Source: an uncultured Prevotella sp. (GTDB lineage: Bacteria; Bacteroidota; Bacteroidia; Bacteroidales; Bacteroidaceae). From it: a stretch of 34,885 nt of DNA. How positions within the stretch are numbered: position 1 is the first letter of the stretch; each line of letters begins with the position of its first letter. The notes beneath the pieces are model-generated. The model saw nothing but the letters and a program-made list of their open reading frames with translations, ran no database searches and was not told the origin of the DNA. Both the position numbers and the translations under genes were made by a program. The stretch lies in assembly GCA_946627325.1 (NCBI GenBank), contig CAMOVK010000012.1, positions 1 through 34,885 on the forward strand, written 5' to 3'. Of the stretch, positions 7,845-16,197 are shown in pieces.

Positions 7845-10001
7845 TTACATAAACAAGTATCTGTTGTCTGCTACATCAGCCTTGCGCATCAAGTCTTGCA
7901 TTAGAGTCTGGAACATGGTGCGCATATTCTGCATTGCTGTTTGCTCCTGATACTGCTTAGCATCAAAATTGCCTGGCAACTGCTTGCGATCGGTCACTTG
8001 GAAAAGATAAACACCCATGTTTCCTTTCACTGGATGAGATGAGAATTTACCCTTAGCTGTCGCTGAAACAGCTCCACTCAATATTGGTTCTGAAGCCTGA
8101 ATAGCTGGAATCATTGTTGGAGCATTGAATGTTATCTGCTCAACCGATGTAGTCTTGCAACCCTTCTGCTTTGCTGAAGCGATGCTATTAGCGCCCTTCA
8201 TCTTGGCAATTATAATCTCTGCCTTCTTGTCCTTAATGGCCTCAGACTTAACATACTCTTTAACTTCGTCGTTATCAAGAGATAGATAGCCTTTAGGATT
8301 TACCTTTGTCAGAACGCATACAAGCAACTCATCAGTATTGGCACCGCAACTATAGACTGGCGATATGTCACCTTCTTTAGCTTCAAACACCCACTTAATG
8401 GCTTCGCGAGATCCTTGAATACCAGCAAGAAGACCTGAAGACGTAGTTACGTTACGCATCTCGCGAACTTCATAGTTGCTCTTCTTGGCATTCTTTTCCA
8501 TGTCGGCAAGTGTGCGATTGGCTGCAACGAAAGAGTTAAACTTATTGTAAATCTCATTCGATGTTTCGTCAGAGAAATCGATAGTCTTCTTTATTACAGC
8601 TGCATCATACTTCGTGCTGACACTACGACGGTCAGTCACTTGAATTATCATATTGCCTTGTGTGAGGGCTACATTCTGATAAGCGTTGATAGCTCCGTTA
8701 TTCCATGCATTTACAATAGGAAGGTTTTCCTTCGACTGAAGTACTGCGTTATATGCCTGTGCTGCGGTAATCCATTGTTTTTCTCCTGTCTGATTATACT
8801 TTTTAGCTATAGCTTCGAAATCAGCACCACCATTCAGTGCTGTATAAATACTATCAGCTGTCTTCTTTGCTTCAGCAGGAGTCTGAGCGCCAACAGCTAT
8901 CATACGATATTGAATAGAATCTGCTTGAGAAGTTTTCGATATAAGACGGATTATGTTTAGGGTATTGTCTGCCTTATTTTCTACAGGACCTACAATAGCA
9001 CCGACTGCCATCGAGTCGAGGCGATTAGCAATGTCTGAAGGGAAAACTGACTTAGGACCAGCAACACCAGCATACTGAACACGCGACTGGCTCTTGCGTA
9101 CAACCTGCTCAATGTTTGTTGTCGTTGCAAGTTCTTCCTGATATTCAGACATCTGCTTTTGAAGTTCTGCACGGTCAGAAGCCGATGCTTCTTTCTTCAC
9201 ATTGATGTATTTCACTTCGCGGATTTCTTGTGGAATGTAGAAGCGCTCCTTCAATTCGTCATATTTTGCCTTGATTTCGTTGTCCGACACCTTTGCTTCG
9301 TTGTCGTTAATCGACTTGTAATCAATGTAAGCTAACTCTATATTGCTCTCTGTTTTCTCTGCATCGTATGCGAATTTAGCCTCAACAGGATTTGAAAGAA
9401 CAGCCGATTGAATCATTGCTTGATACTTTTCCATAAGCAATGATGTTCGCAATTGGTCTTCCTTGAACAGCCAATAACGATGGGCTGGTTCTAATTGCTC
9501 TGCTAATTGTGGGTTAGTTTTGCGTGCATTGTTATAATTCGCGAGGAACTGTTTGAGTGCGTTTGCATCGAAACGACCTGTCTGTTCGTTATGGAATTGT
9601 GGTATGGCAATTCCCATGAGGAACTGGTGTGTACCTTCATTGATGATGTTGTTAATTTCTTCATCCGTAACAGTCAGACCGAGAGATTTAGCTTCATTTA
9701 CTATAATCTTCTCGTTAACGAATTGTTGCCATGCCATCTCGCGTAATTGTTCGTCGCTTGGAGCTTGTTGTCCTTGCATCGAATACTCTACTTGCATAGC
9801 TTCTTTGAATTCTTCGACATACTTTTGATAATCCTGGGCATTAATTTTTTCACCGAGGATATTTGCTGCCTGATTGCGCTTTTGAGCGCTGAATGATTCA
9901 CACGACTTTAACCCGTCGCCGGCAATGAATGCAAAAAGACCGAGTGCGATGATTAAAACCAACAGTGGTCCTTTGCTTCTTATTTTTCCTAATGCTGCCA
10001 T
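7845..10001 (-). CDS. PpiD/SurA-like periplasmic peptidylprolyl isomerase chaperone
   Basis: A 718-residue membrane-anchored periplasmic folding factor. A single transmembrane segment at about residues 12-30 (LLVLIIALGLFAFIAGDGL) is followed by a SurA/PpiD-type N-terminal chaperone domain (KINAQDYQKYVEEFKEAM, EQLREMAWQQFVNEKIIVNEAKSLGLTVTDEEI). A parvulin-like domain lies around residues 360-460, with TADSIYTALNGGADFEAIAKKYN. Proteins of this layout assist outer-membrane protein folding at the inner membrane. The gene lies downstream of the CNNM, lptC and outer-membrane protein genes on the same strand but is separated by 211 bp with its own candidate promoter, so it may be both co-regulated and independent. 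Whether its parvulin domain is catalytically active cannot be judged. Confidence 0.88.
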   Translation of the reverse strand: MAALGKIRSKGPLLVLIIALGLFAFIAGDGLKSCESFSAQKRNQAANILGEKINAQDYQKYVEEFKEAMQVEYSMQGQQAPSDEQLREMAWQQFVNEKIIVNEAKSLGLTVTDEEINNIINEGTHQFLMGIAIPQFHNEQTGRFDANALKQFLANYNNARKTNPQLAEQLEPAHRYWLFKEDQLRTSLLMEKYQAMIQSAVLSNPVEAKFAYDAEKTESNIELAYIDYKSINDNEAKVSDNEIKAKYDELKERFYIPQEIREVKYINVKKEASASDRAELQKQMSEYQEELATTTNIEQVVRKSQSRVQYAGVAGPKSVFPSDIANRLDSMAVGAIVGPVENKADNTLNIIRLISKTSQADSIQYRMIAVGAQTPAEAKKTADSIYTALNGGADFEAIAKKYNQTGEKQWITAAQAYNAVLQSKENLPIVNAWNNGAINAYQNVALTQGNMIIQVTDRRSVSTKYDAAVIKKTIDFSDETSNEIYNKFNSFVAANRTLADMEKNAKKSNYEVREMRNVTTSSGLLAGIQGSREAIKWVFEAKEGDISPVYSCGANTDELLVCVLTKVNPKGYLSLDNDEVKEYVKSEAIKDKKAEIIIAKMKGANSIASAKQKGCKTTSVEQITFNAPTMIPAIQASEPILSGAVSATAKGKFSSHPVKGNMGVYLFQVTDRKQLPGNFDAKQYQEQTAMQNMRTMFQTLMQDLMRKADVADNRYLFM

Positions 10002-10157
10002 TGATTTATTGTTTTATTATTGTTTATTTCTTTTATATTAATTCGCTACGTTTTCTGTTGCTCTGCGATTGCATTTGTTGAGGTTGGTGCTTTATTTTGT
10101 AGAGCATTGAGCTTTATTTTGCATCCTCTTGCCTTTGGCTGCCAATCAAAAAGCGTA

Positions 10158-10189
10158 CAAAGTTACAAAGACTTAGTCGAATATCACAA
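10158..10189 (-). promoter_or_regulatory. Candidate promoter of the PpiD-like gene
   Basis: On the minus strand a -7 box TAACTTTG (10158-10165) fits TAnnTTTG, with TTG at 10187-10189 at a 21-nt spacing. The leader to the ATG at 10001 would be about 150 nt, long for this region. The -33 element falls inside the hairpin at 10185-10209. Confidence 0.5.
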
Positions 10190-10209
10190 TTTTTCGCTTA
10201 AAAATTGTG
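10185..10209 (-). terminator. Hairpin after the CNNM/CBS gene, candidate terminator
   Basis: CACAATTTTT (10185-10194) is the perfect inverse complement of AAAAATTGTG (10200-10209) around the loop CGCTT, a 10-bp AT-rich stem. It begins 3 bp after the CNNM/CBS stop. There is no clean U-tract after it on the minus strand, so termination is only plausible. Confidence 0.4.
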
Positions 10210-10212
10210 TTT

Positions 10213-11478
10213 TTATGCTGTTTTTAATACTGAGAGCCTTACGAGTTCGATTTTTGTCATCGTATTTTTGATTACTTTGAACTCGTATTTGCCTACTTTT
10301 ACCGTTTCGTTTATTTTCGGGAAGCTTTCGTATTCGTGCAGTATCAGTCCTCCTACTGTTTTGTATTCGTCGCTTTCTGGGAGTTCGAGGTCGAACATAT
10401 CGTTTACTTTATCTATTTCGAGTCGTGCAGAAATGAGGTATTCATTATCGGAAATCTGCTTTGCTACATACTTGGTATTATCATGTTCGTCTTCTATATC
10501 GCCAAAAATTTCTTCTACGATATCTTCGAGTGAGACAATTCCGCTTGTTCCTCCGAATTCATCTACAACTACTCCGAGCGACTTTTTTTGCTGTAGGAAC
10601 ATTTGCATAAGTTTTTTTGCAGCCATTGTTTCAGGCACAAAAGGCATTGTTCGTATATTTTTTGTCCATTCGTCGGCGTCTTTGAACATTTCTGATGAAT
10701 GTATATAGCCAATTATATGGTCGATGTCTTCGTGATAGACGATTATCTTTGAATTGCCGCTTTCTATGAATTTTTGTCGCAGTCGTTCTGTGTCGCATTC
10801 GTCATCTACGGCATTTATTTCCGTTCGTGGTACCATGCAGTCACGCACTTTAGTATCGACAAATTCCAAAGCGTTTTGAAATATCTTGACTTCTTCTTCT
10901 ATTTCGTCGTCGCTTTTGGCATTGTCTATACTTGATTGCACGAGGTAGTCGAGGTCAACTCTTGTGAAAACGTCGTCGTTGCCATCGTTTTCCATTTTTA
11001 TTCCTATTGTTTTCAGTAGTCTTCGTGCTATCCATGTTGCGAATCGTGATATTGGCCAAAGAATCAGATAGCATATATATGCTGGTATTGCAAAGAATGT
11101 TAGCAGTTTGTTCGGATTGCTTTTGAAGAATGTTTTTGGCAGGAATTCTCCTGTGAAGAGCACTATTAGCGTTGATACTATTGTGTTTGCTGGTACTTGA
11201 ACGGCATCGGATAGTGCGCTGAATATGGTTGCATTAAACAATCTGGCTATTAGTATTCCGTAGATGACGAGTGCGATATTATTTCCTACCAGCATTGTGC
11301 TGACGAAGTTGTTTGGGTGGTTAAAGAATACTGAGAGGCACTTTTGTGTCAGGTTGTTGCGTTCTTTATCCATTTCTGCGAGCATTCTGTTGACTGAGAC
11401 GAAGGCTATCTCCATTCCTGAGAAGAATGCTGAGAATATCATTGAGATGATTATTCCTATAATAAGGGGTATTGACAT
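10213..11478 (-). CDS. CNNM/DUF21-CBS-CorC transporter-associated protein (hemolysin family)
   Basis: A 421-residue membrane protein of the HlyC/CorC (TlyC) family. A CNNM (DUF21) membrane domain occupies about residues 1-180: an N-terminal helix (IPLIIGIIISMIFSAFFSGMEIAFVSVNRM) and further hydrophobic stretches near LVGNNIALVIYGILIARLF and TIVSTLIVLFTGEFLPK. A CBS pair follows at about 210-330 (VRDCMVPRTEINAVD and LGVVVDEFGGTSGIVSLEDIVEEIFGDIEDEHD), then a C-terminal CorC/HlyC domain. CNNM proteins are linked to Mg2+ export or homeostasis; GldE in gliding Bacteroidetes shares the layout. The historic name hemolysin is not evidence of toxicity. It lies 57 bp after lptC in the same direction. 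Confidence 0.93.
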   Translation of the reverse strand: MSIPLIIGIIISMIFSAFFSGMEIAFVSVNRMLAEMDKERNNLTQKCLSVFFNHPNNFVSTMLVGNNIALVIYGILIARLFNATIFSALSDAVQVPANTIVSTLIVLFTGEFLPKTFFKSNPNKLLTFFAIPAYICYLILWPISRFATWIARRLLKTIGIKMENDGNDDVFTRVDLDYLVQSSIDNAKSDDEIEEEVKIFQNALEFVDTKVRDCMVPRTEINAVDDECDTERLRQKFIESGNSKIIVYHEDIDHIIGYIHSSEMFKDADEWTKNIRTMPFVPETMAAKKLMQMFLQQKKSLGVVVDEFGGTSGIVSLEDIVEEIFGDIEDEHDNTKYVAKQISDNEYLISARLEIDKVNDMFDLELPESDEYKTVGGLILHEYESFPKINETVKVGKYEFKVIKNTMTKIELVRLSVLKTA

Positions 11479-11535
11479 CGGGTTTATTGTTTTCTTTCTG
11501 TTGTTTAATGTGTTTTGTTTATTCTTTTGTTATAT

Positions 11536-12201
11536 TTATTTCTTTGAGTTTTGGTTTTGTGTTTTTGGTCGTGGCACTGCTGCTTGTCTTACGAATGGCA
11601 TTGTGCTGTCTGTTGAGTTTGCTGTTGTTTGGCTGTTGTTTTTTTCTCCGAAGTTTCCTTTTTCGAATGAGCCTTTTGTGTTAGACACTCTGTATTTTGT
11701 CATTTGGTCATCGCTTCTGAAGTATGCTCCTTGCAGTGTTCTTTCAGGAGTGACCAGTTTCGAGTATTTGTTTGAATATAGTTCGTGTGCCAATTCGTCC
11801 CAGAATAGTTCTTGGCTTGTAAAGTGTAGTTGTTGTTTTGTTTTCACGTCGACGTTGCCTCTGAGTTCCCATAGTCGTTGTTGGTCGTAGTAGTATGCTG
11901 TGTCGCATTGTATATGGGATTGTATTTTGAAGTCTTGGTCGAATTGTTCGAGGAACAGTCCTCTTTCGAATATCCATTTCGATGGTTTTTTGTTTTGGTT
12001 TATTTCCCATCGCTCTGTCACTATTCGATATTTTATCACTCCGGAATCGGATATGAGTGTGTTTACTCCGTATGTTGTCATCATTGCTACGGAGTCTCTT
12101 TCGTGTATTGCTGGTGCGGTGTGTTCTTTCTTTTCTTCGCAGGCTATGAATAAGATTGCGATTAGAAGTGTTGTCAATCGAATTTCCACTTTTGGAACCA
12201 T
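11536..12201 (-). CDS. lptC: LPS export protein LptC (lipoprotein type)
   Basis: A 221-residue envelope protein of the LptC/OstA-like type, which hands lipopolysaccharide from the inner-membrane LptBFG transporter to the periplasmic bridge. From the ATG at 12201 a lipoprotein signal reads MVPKVEIRLTTLLIAILFIAC with lipobox cysteine 21. The LptC core follows (DSGVIKYRIVTERWEI, FERGLFLEQFD, AYYYDQQRLWELRGNVDVK, LHFTSQELFWDELAHELYS, VTPERTLQGAYFRSDDQMTKYRV). An in-frame ATG at 12279 would add 26 basic residues inside the preceding gene and bury the signal peptide, so I reject it. The chosen start overlaps the upstream outer-membrane protein gene by 28 bp. The tail beyond about residue 175 is low complexity, rich in Asn, Gln, Ser and Lys. 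Confidence 0.87.
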   Translation of the reverse strand: MVPKVEIRLTTLLIAILFIACEEKKEHTAPAIHERDSVAMMTTYGVNTLISDSGVIKYRIVTERWEINQNKKPSKWIFERGLFLEQFDQDFKIQSHIQCDTAYYYDQQRLWELRGNVDVKTKQQLHFTSQELFWDELAHELYSNKYSKLVTPERTLQGAYFRSDDQMTKYRVSNTKGSFEKGNFGEKNNSQTTANSTDSTMPFVRQAAVPRPKTQNQNSKK

Positions 12202-13481
12202 CGTTCGTTGAATGTTATTCCTATTCCTATTCTGTATGTGTTTTCTGTCAGCATTCCTTTTGCTTCTTGCCTTACCCATCCTCCTGAAATGTTTAGGACA
12301 GAGCGGCTATTGTATCCGTTTACTATTGGTATTCCAAATCCTATTGTTGCGCTTATTTCTTTTGGTCCGTTTTTTCCTGCTATGTTGACGTATGATGTTG
12401 CATATCCGAATCCTGCTCTGTATCTTATTCGTTGAAAGAAATTTCGTGCGATTTTGTTTCGGCAATACTCTCCTCCGATGGTTATTTTGTGTCTATTATC
12501 GAAGTAGTTTTTGTCGGAATAGAATTTTTGTGTTTGTTTGTTTGCATCATATACTGGGAAGCTTTCTTTGCTCCATTGTTGCATTGTATAGTCTATTCCG
12601 AATTGTAGTCGGTTGTTGTGGTTCCACATTATTCCTGCTCCGAATGTTGTTGGTATTGATATTGCGTTTTTGATTGTGTCTGTTGTTGTGTTGGTCACTT
12701 GTGTTGCGCTGTTTATTGATGTTACTTCGCATCTTGCGTCAGCGTTTAGTTTGTGTCCGATTCCGTATGTTGCTCCAATAGTCAGTGTGTTTTTTTTGGA
12801 TAATTTGGTTGCATATTGGAGTCCGAAGTCTATTTTGTATGATGATATGTCTGCGGTGTGTGTTTTTGACAATGCGTTTACAGTGTTATCGCTGTATGCG
12901 TTTACGAGTGTGTGGGTATAGTCTCCCCATAGGTATCCTATGTTAGCTCCTATTGATAGGTTTCTTAATGGTTCCCATCCTGCTCCTATATATACTTGTC
13001 TGAGTCCTCCGCTTCCTGTGTATGATGCAGAGTATTGCATTGCGTCTTGAATGTCTCCTATGTTGGATACTTGTGAGTAGTTGTATCCGATTTTTGTTAT
13101 TGGTACTACTCCTATTGACATTCCGAGGTGTTTTGCTGCTCTGAATGCCATTGTTACATAGTCGAAATTGGCGTTGTTCGCATTTCTTCGTCTTCCGTTT
13201 TCTGAGAAGTTTGTCAGTTGTAGTGATAGTCCTGCGTCGAAAAGGAATGTCAGTGAGTCTGTTTTCGCGTATGATGCTGGGTTTATGTAGTTTACTTGTG
13301 AGCCGTCGTTGAAGGCTATTCCCAGTCCGTTCATTGCTCTGTTGAACCCGCTTTGTTCGCCTGTAATTTCTCCAAATCCGAACTGACTGTAAGGTGAGTT
13401 GGTACCGCTTTGTGCTTTTGTTGTGGTTACTGCGAGTACCATACCTATTGCTATGAGTGTTGTTTTGGCGAGTATTTTCAT
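12174..13481 (-). CDS. Outer-membrane beta-barrel protein (OmpP1/FadL-like, Bacteroidetes NSPYS family)
   Basis: A 435-residue exported protein. The signal peptide is MKILAKTTLIAIGMVLAVTTTKA with cleavage before Gln24. The mature start carries the NSPYSQFGFGE motif and INPASYA, which I associate with a Bacteroidetes outer-membrane protein family often found next to lptC. The rest alternates short amphipathic beta strands with Gly/Asn turns (SLQLTNFSENGRRR, FRAAKHLGMSIGVVPITKIGYNYS, IGANIGYLWGDYTHT, and a final RIGIGITFNERWFQKWKF), consistent with a long barrel. The fold resembles fatty-acid transporter-type porins, but the substrate is unknown. It starts 33 bp after the P-loop/CYTH gene and overlaps lptC, so the three genes are very likely co-transcribed. 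Confidence 0.8.
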   Translation of the reverse strand: MKILAKTTLIAIGMVLAVTTTKAQSGTNSPYSQFGFGEITGEQSGFNRAMNGLGIAFNDGSQVNYINPASYAKTDSLTFLFDAGLSLQLTNFSENGRRRNANNANFDYVTMAFRAAKHLGMSIGVVPITKIGYNYSQVSNIGDIQDAMQYSASYTGSGGLRQVYIGAGWEPLRNLSIGANIGYLWGDYTHTLVNAYSDNTVNALSKTHTADISSYKIDFGLQYATKLSKKNTLTIGATYGIGHKLNADARCEVTSINSATQVTNTTTDTIKNAISIPTTFGAGIMWNHNNRLQFGIDYTMQQWSKESFPVYDANKQTQKFYSDKNYFDNRHKITIGGEYCRNKIARNFFQRIRYRAGFGYATSYVNIAGKNGPKEISATIGFGIPIVNGYNSRSVLNISGGWVRQEAKGMLTENTYRIGIGITFNERWFQKWKFD

Positions 13482-13514
13482 ACGATTTTTTGTTGTCTGG
13501 TATTGTCGTTGTTT

Positions 13515-14603
13515 TTATTTCTTTTTTAGCGACAGGTTGTAGTTGTAGTAGTCTTTGTTTCCTGTCACGTCTTCTATTACTTTCAGGAATGGTGGGAATT
13601 TTATTTTTCCGTGTTCTTTTGCTCCCTCTATTTGTAGTATGCTTAGTTCGAGGTGTGGCTGTAGGTATGTGTCGAGTTCGAAGTATTGCTTTTCCCAGAC
13701 GAAGTTTTTTCGTATTTTTCGTATGGTTTGCCTATCTTGGTCTGCTTGTTCGAGGAGTGTGACGTATCGGTTTGGACTAATTTGTCGTTCTGTTTCGATA
13801 TATTCTGTGTCGCTGACTCTTTTTCGTGTTGATTGGAAATAGACGTAGCTGCTTTCTCTGCCTCGTTTTCTGAGTCTCACTTCTTGGTTGGCATCTGTTC
13901 GGAGGTATGTTTGTGTGATTTCGCTTTCTATTGCTTCTGGTATATTTCCTGTGACTTCTACGATGTATTTTCTTTCGTTTTCTATTGGTTCCGGTGTTCC
14001 TGTGAGTCGTGATATTTCAGCTATGACGCTTCTTATCTTTTGTTCGAAGTCTTCGCTGTTGTCAATTATTCTCAGGTGTGGGTGTCCAGTCCATGCTGCT
14101 GCTACTTTCTTGTCGAGCTCTCGAGCAAGTTCAATACCTTCTGAGCGATATTGGTTATTGGCGTTTGTGAAGTATTTTTCTGCTCCTCTTGCTGCTGTTA
14201 CGAGGTGTAGAACGGCGTCGTATCTCGAGTCGCGTAGTTTTATTGTGTCTGTTCCGATTTCTATCAAGATTGCTTCCCACATTTCTGGTTTCATGTATGC
14301 TGATATGTCCATTGTGCCTCTGTCGCATACAATGATGGCAGGTTTGCCTGCTGCCTCTGCTATTTCGGTGAAGCGGTCTTCAAGATAGAGTTGCATCTGC
14401 ATGGTGGCTTTTTCTTCTTGATAGAAATAAGCACGGTCGTCGGTAAGGTAGTTTATACCTGCTGCGCTAAACATTGTTGGCACTTCGGGGAGTGTATATA
14501 CTTGAAATCCGCGAGTTGAAAAGTGTTCTAAGATACGCACCATGGCTGTGGTCTTACCTGCGCAAGGACCACCCGTGAGTACGATTTTTGTTACATTACT
14601 CAT
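13515..14603 (-). CDS. P-loop ATPase/kinase-like protein fused to a CYTH triphosphate-tunnel domain
   Basis: A 362-residue two-domain cytosolic protein. The N-terminal half is a small P-loop domain of the NadR-like AAA_28 type: Walker A GGPCAGKTT at residues 11-19, a Walker B-like AIIVCDRGTMD at 89-99, and a lid-like basic region near 137-165. The C-terminal half is CYTH-like, opening with the ExExK signature ENERK (Glu208, Glu210, Lys212) and continuing with basic and acidic strands expected in a triphosphate tunnel (EVRLRKRG, YIETERQI, TIRKIRKNF, YFELDTY, LSILQIEG). The same domain order occurs in the eukaryotic TTD14 protein, as far as I recall. Reaction and substrate are unknown. It is the first gene of the outer-membrane protein/lptC group and has its own candidate promoter. 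Confidence 0.85.
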   Translation of the reverse strand: MSNVTKIVLTGGPCAGKTTAMVRILEHFSTRGFQVYTLPEVPTMFSAAGINYLTDDRAYFYQEEKATMQMQLYLEDRFTEIAEAAGKPAIIVCDRGTMDISAYMKPEMWEAILIEIGTDTIKLRDSRYDAVLHLVTAARGAEKYFTNANNQYRSEGIELARELDKKVAAAWTGHPHLRIIDNSEDFEQKIRSVIAEISRLTGTPEPIENERKYIVEVTGNIPEAIESEITQTYLRTDANQEVRLRKRGRESSYVYFQSTRKRVSDTEYIETERQISPNRYVTLLEQADQDRQTIRKIRKNFVWEKQYFELDTYLQPHLELSILQIEGAKEHGKIKFPPFLKVIEDVTGNKDYYNYNLSLKKK

Positions 14604-14627
14604 TGATTGATTGTCTAAAAAACGCTG

Positions 14628-14659
14628 CGAAATTACTACTTTGTTATTGAATAACCAAA
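14628..14659 (-). promoter_or_regulatory. Candidate promoter of the P-loop/CYTH operon
   Basis: On the minus strand TTTG (14656-14659), a 20-nt spacer and TAATTTCG (14628-14635), one base off TAnnTTTG, lie 24 nt upstream of the ATG at 14603. Spacing is ideal for the Bacteroidetes sigma factor. The -33 element ends 9 bp before repeat copy 2. Confidence 0.5.
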
Positions 14660-14668
14660 TTGTTTGAA

Positions 14669-14814
14669 TTTATTAACTATCACACTCTATTTGGGGAGTA
14701 TGTCTTTTCGTGGTGGAAAGATATGCTTTCCGACTTGGGGAGATATGCTTTTCGAGGTGGAAAGATATGTTTTTCAAATCGCATTCATAAACTTCTGATA
14801 ATGAGTAAGTTTGC
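14669..14814 (+). repeat. Interspersed palindrome-array element, copy 2
   Basis: This copy lies in the 322-bp divergent region between the P-loop/CYTH gene and hflX. Its four 17-nt units are at 14693-14709, 14715-14731, 14737-14753 and 14759-14775, again with 5-nt linkers and a 22-nt period. Units 1 and 3 have the diverged left arm GGGGAG facing CTTTTC; unit 2 is the perfect form GGAAAGATATGCTTTCC. AAAT, a 15-nt variable stretch and a tail CTGATAATGAGTAAGTTTGC (14795-14814, 15 of 20 identical to copy 1) follow at the same spacing. The left flank is only weakly conserved. The remainder of the intergenic region holds one promoter candidate on each side and nothing else I can name. Confidence 0.85.
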
Positions 14815-14867
14815 CTTTTATGTTTAACATAATTATCATAGTCGGGAGAAATAAGTATTTTAGAAGT

Positions 14868-14897
14868 TTTGCAATCATGAAAAAAAACGTAATTTTG
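14868..14897 (+). promoter_or_regulatory. Candidate promoter of hflX
   Basis: TTTG at 14868-14871, an 18-nt spacer and TAATTTTG at 14890-14897 (perfect TAnnTTTG) lie 28 nt before the hflX ATG. It would drive hflX and the coupled DUF4954 gene, and possibly the genes beyond. Confidence 0.58.
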
Positions 14898-14925
14898 CAC
14901 CTTATTATATAATAATGTACATAGG

Positions 14926-16197
14926 ATGAAGGAATTTGTCATCAGCGAAGCGAGAGCCGAGACAGCCGTTCTCGTAGGGCTTATCACAAGTAAACAAAGC
15001 GAAGCTAAAACAAAGGAATACCTCGACGAGTTGGAGTTTCTTGCCGACACCGCTGGAGCAGTTGTCGTAAAACGGTTTACTCAACGTGTGGGTGGGCAAA
15101 ATCAGACCACTTATGTGGGCAAGGGTAAACTCGAAGAGATAGCACAATACATATCAGAGGAGGAAGATGCCGAGCGCCCTGTGGGCATGGTTATCTTCGA
15201 CGATGAACTATCGGCTAAGCAAATACGAAATATAGAGCAAGTGCTGAAAGTGAAAATCCTCGACCGGACGTCGCTTATCCTCGACATTTTCGCCATGAGA
15301 GCCCAAACGGCTGCAGCAAAGACTCAAGTAGAGTTGGCTCAATATCGCTATATGCTTCCACGTCTGCAACGACTCTGGACTCACCTCGAACGACAAGGGG
15401 GAGGCTCTGGAAGCGGAGGAGGAAAAGGAAGTGTTGGACTGCGTGGACCTGGAGAGACGCAGCTCGAAATGGACCGACGAATAATCCTATCACGAATGTC
15501 GATACTAAAGCAAAGACTCGCAGAAATCGACAAACAGAAGACCACACAACGAAAAAACCGAGGCAGGCTCATCAGAGCGGCACTCGTGGGCTACACCAAC
15601 GTGGGGAAATCAACCATAATGAACCTTTTGTCGAAAAGCGAAGTGTTTGCCGAAAACAAACTATTTGCAACACTCGACACGACGGTGAGGAAAGTAGTTG
15701 TCGAAAACCTCCCTTTCCTACTCGCCGACACTGTGGGATTTATCCGAAAATTACCCACCGACTTGGTCGATTCTTTCAAGTCAACTCTTGACGAAGTGAG
15801 AGAAGCCGACCTGCTGATACACGTTGTTGACCTGTCGCACACCGAATTTGAAGAACAAATAAAAGTAGTAGAAAAAACACTTGCTGACCTCGGATGCGCC
15901 GACAAACCATCGATGATTGTATTCAACAAAATCGACGCTTACACATGGACTGAAAAAGAACCCGACGACCTTACACCGCCAACAAAAGAAAACATCTCGC
16001 TCGACGAACTCAAGCGAACATGGATGTCGAGGCTGAACGACAACTGCATATTCATATCAGCAACAGAAAAAACAAACATCGAAGAACTCAGAACGATTGT
16101 CTATAAAAGAGTAAAACAACTTCATGTGCAGAAATATCCATATCATGATTTCCTCTACGAAATCGACAATGAACAAACAAACGAAATAACAACATGA
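14926..16197 (+). CDS. hflX: GTPase HflX
   Basis: A 423-residue ribosome-associated GTPase that splits stalled or heat-damaged 70S ribosomes in bacteria studied so far. The N-terminal HflX domain has TTYVGKGKLEEI (about residues 61-72), FDDELSAKQIRNIEQVL and the DRTSLILDIFAMRAQTAAAKTQVELAQ linker. A Gly-rich loop with GPGETQLE precedes the G domain. The G domain motifs are G1 GYTNVGKST (222-230), G3 DTVGF (268-272) and G4 NKID (334-337). Length is normal. The stop overlaps the DUF4954 start as ATGA at 16194-16197, so translation of the two is probably coupled. A good promoter lies 28 nt upstream. Confidence 0.96.
   Translation: MKEFVISEARAETAVLVGLITSKQSEAKTKEYLDELEFLADTAGAVVVKRFTQRVGGQNQTTYVGKGKLEEIAQYISEEEDAERPVGMVIFDDELSAKQIRNIEQVLKVKILDRTSLILDIFAMRAQTAAAKTQVELAQYRYMLPRLQRLWTHLERQGGGSGSGGGKGSVGLRGPGETQLEMDRRIILSRMSILKQRLAEIDKQKTTQRKNRGRLIRAALVGYTNVGKSTIMNLLSKSEVFAENKLFATLDTTVRKVVVENLPFLLADTVGFIRKLPTDLVDSFKSTLDEVREADLLIHVVDLSHTEFEEQIKVVEKTLADLGCADKPSMIVFNKIDAYTWTEKEPDDLTPPTKENISLDELKRTWMSRLNDNCIFISATEKTNIEELRTIVYKRVKQLHVQKYPYHDFLYEIDNEQTNEITT

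Noticed and set aside
12202..12279. 26-residue N-terminal extension of LptC
   Set aside because: It would place basic residues before a clear lipoprotein signal peptide and lengthen the overlap with the outer-membrane protein gene.
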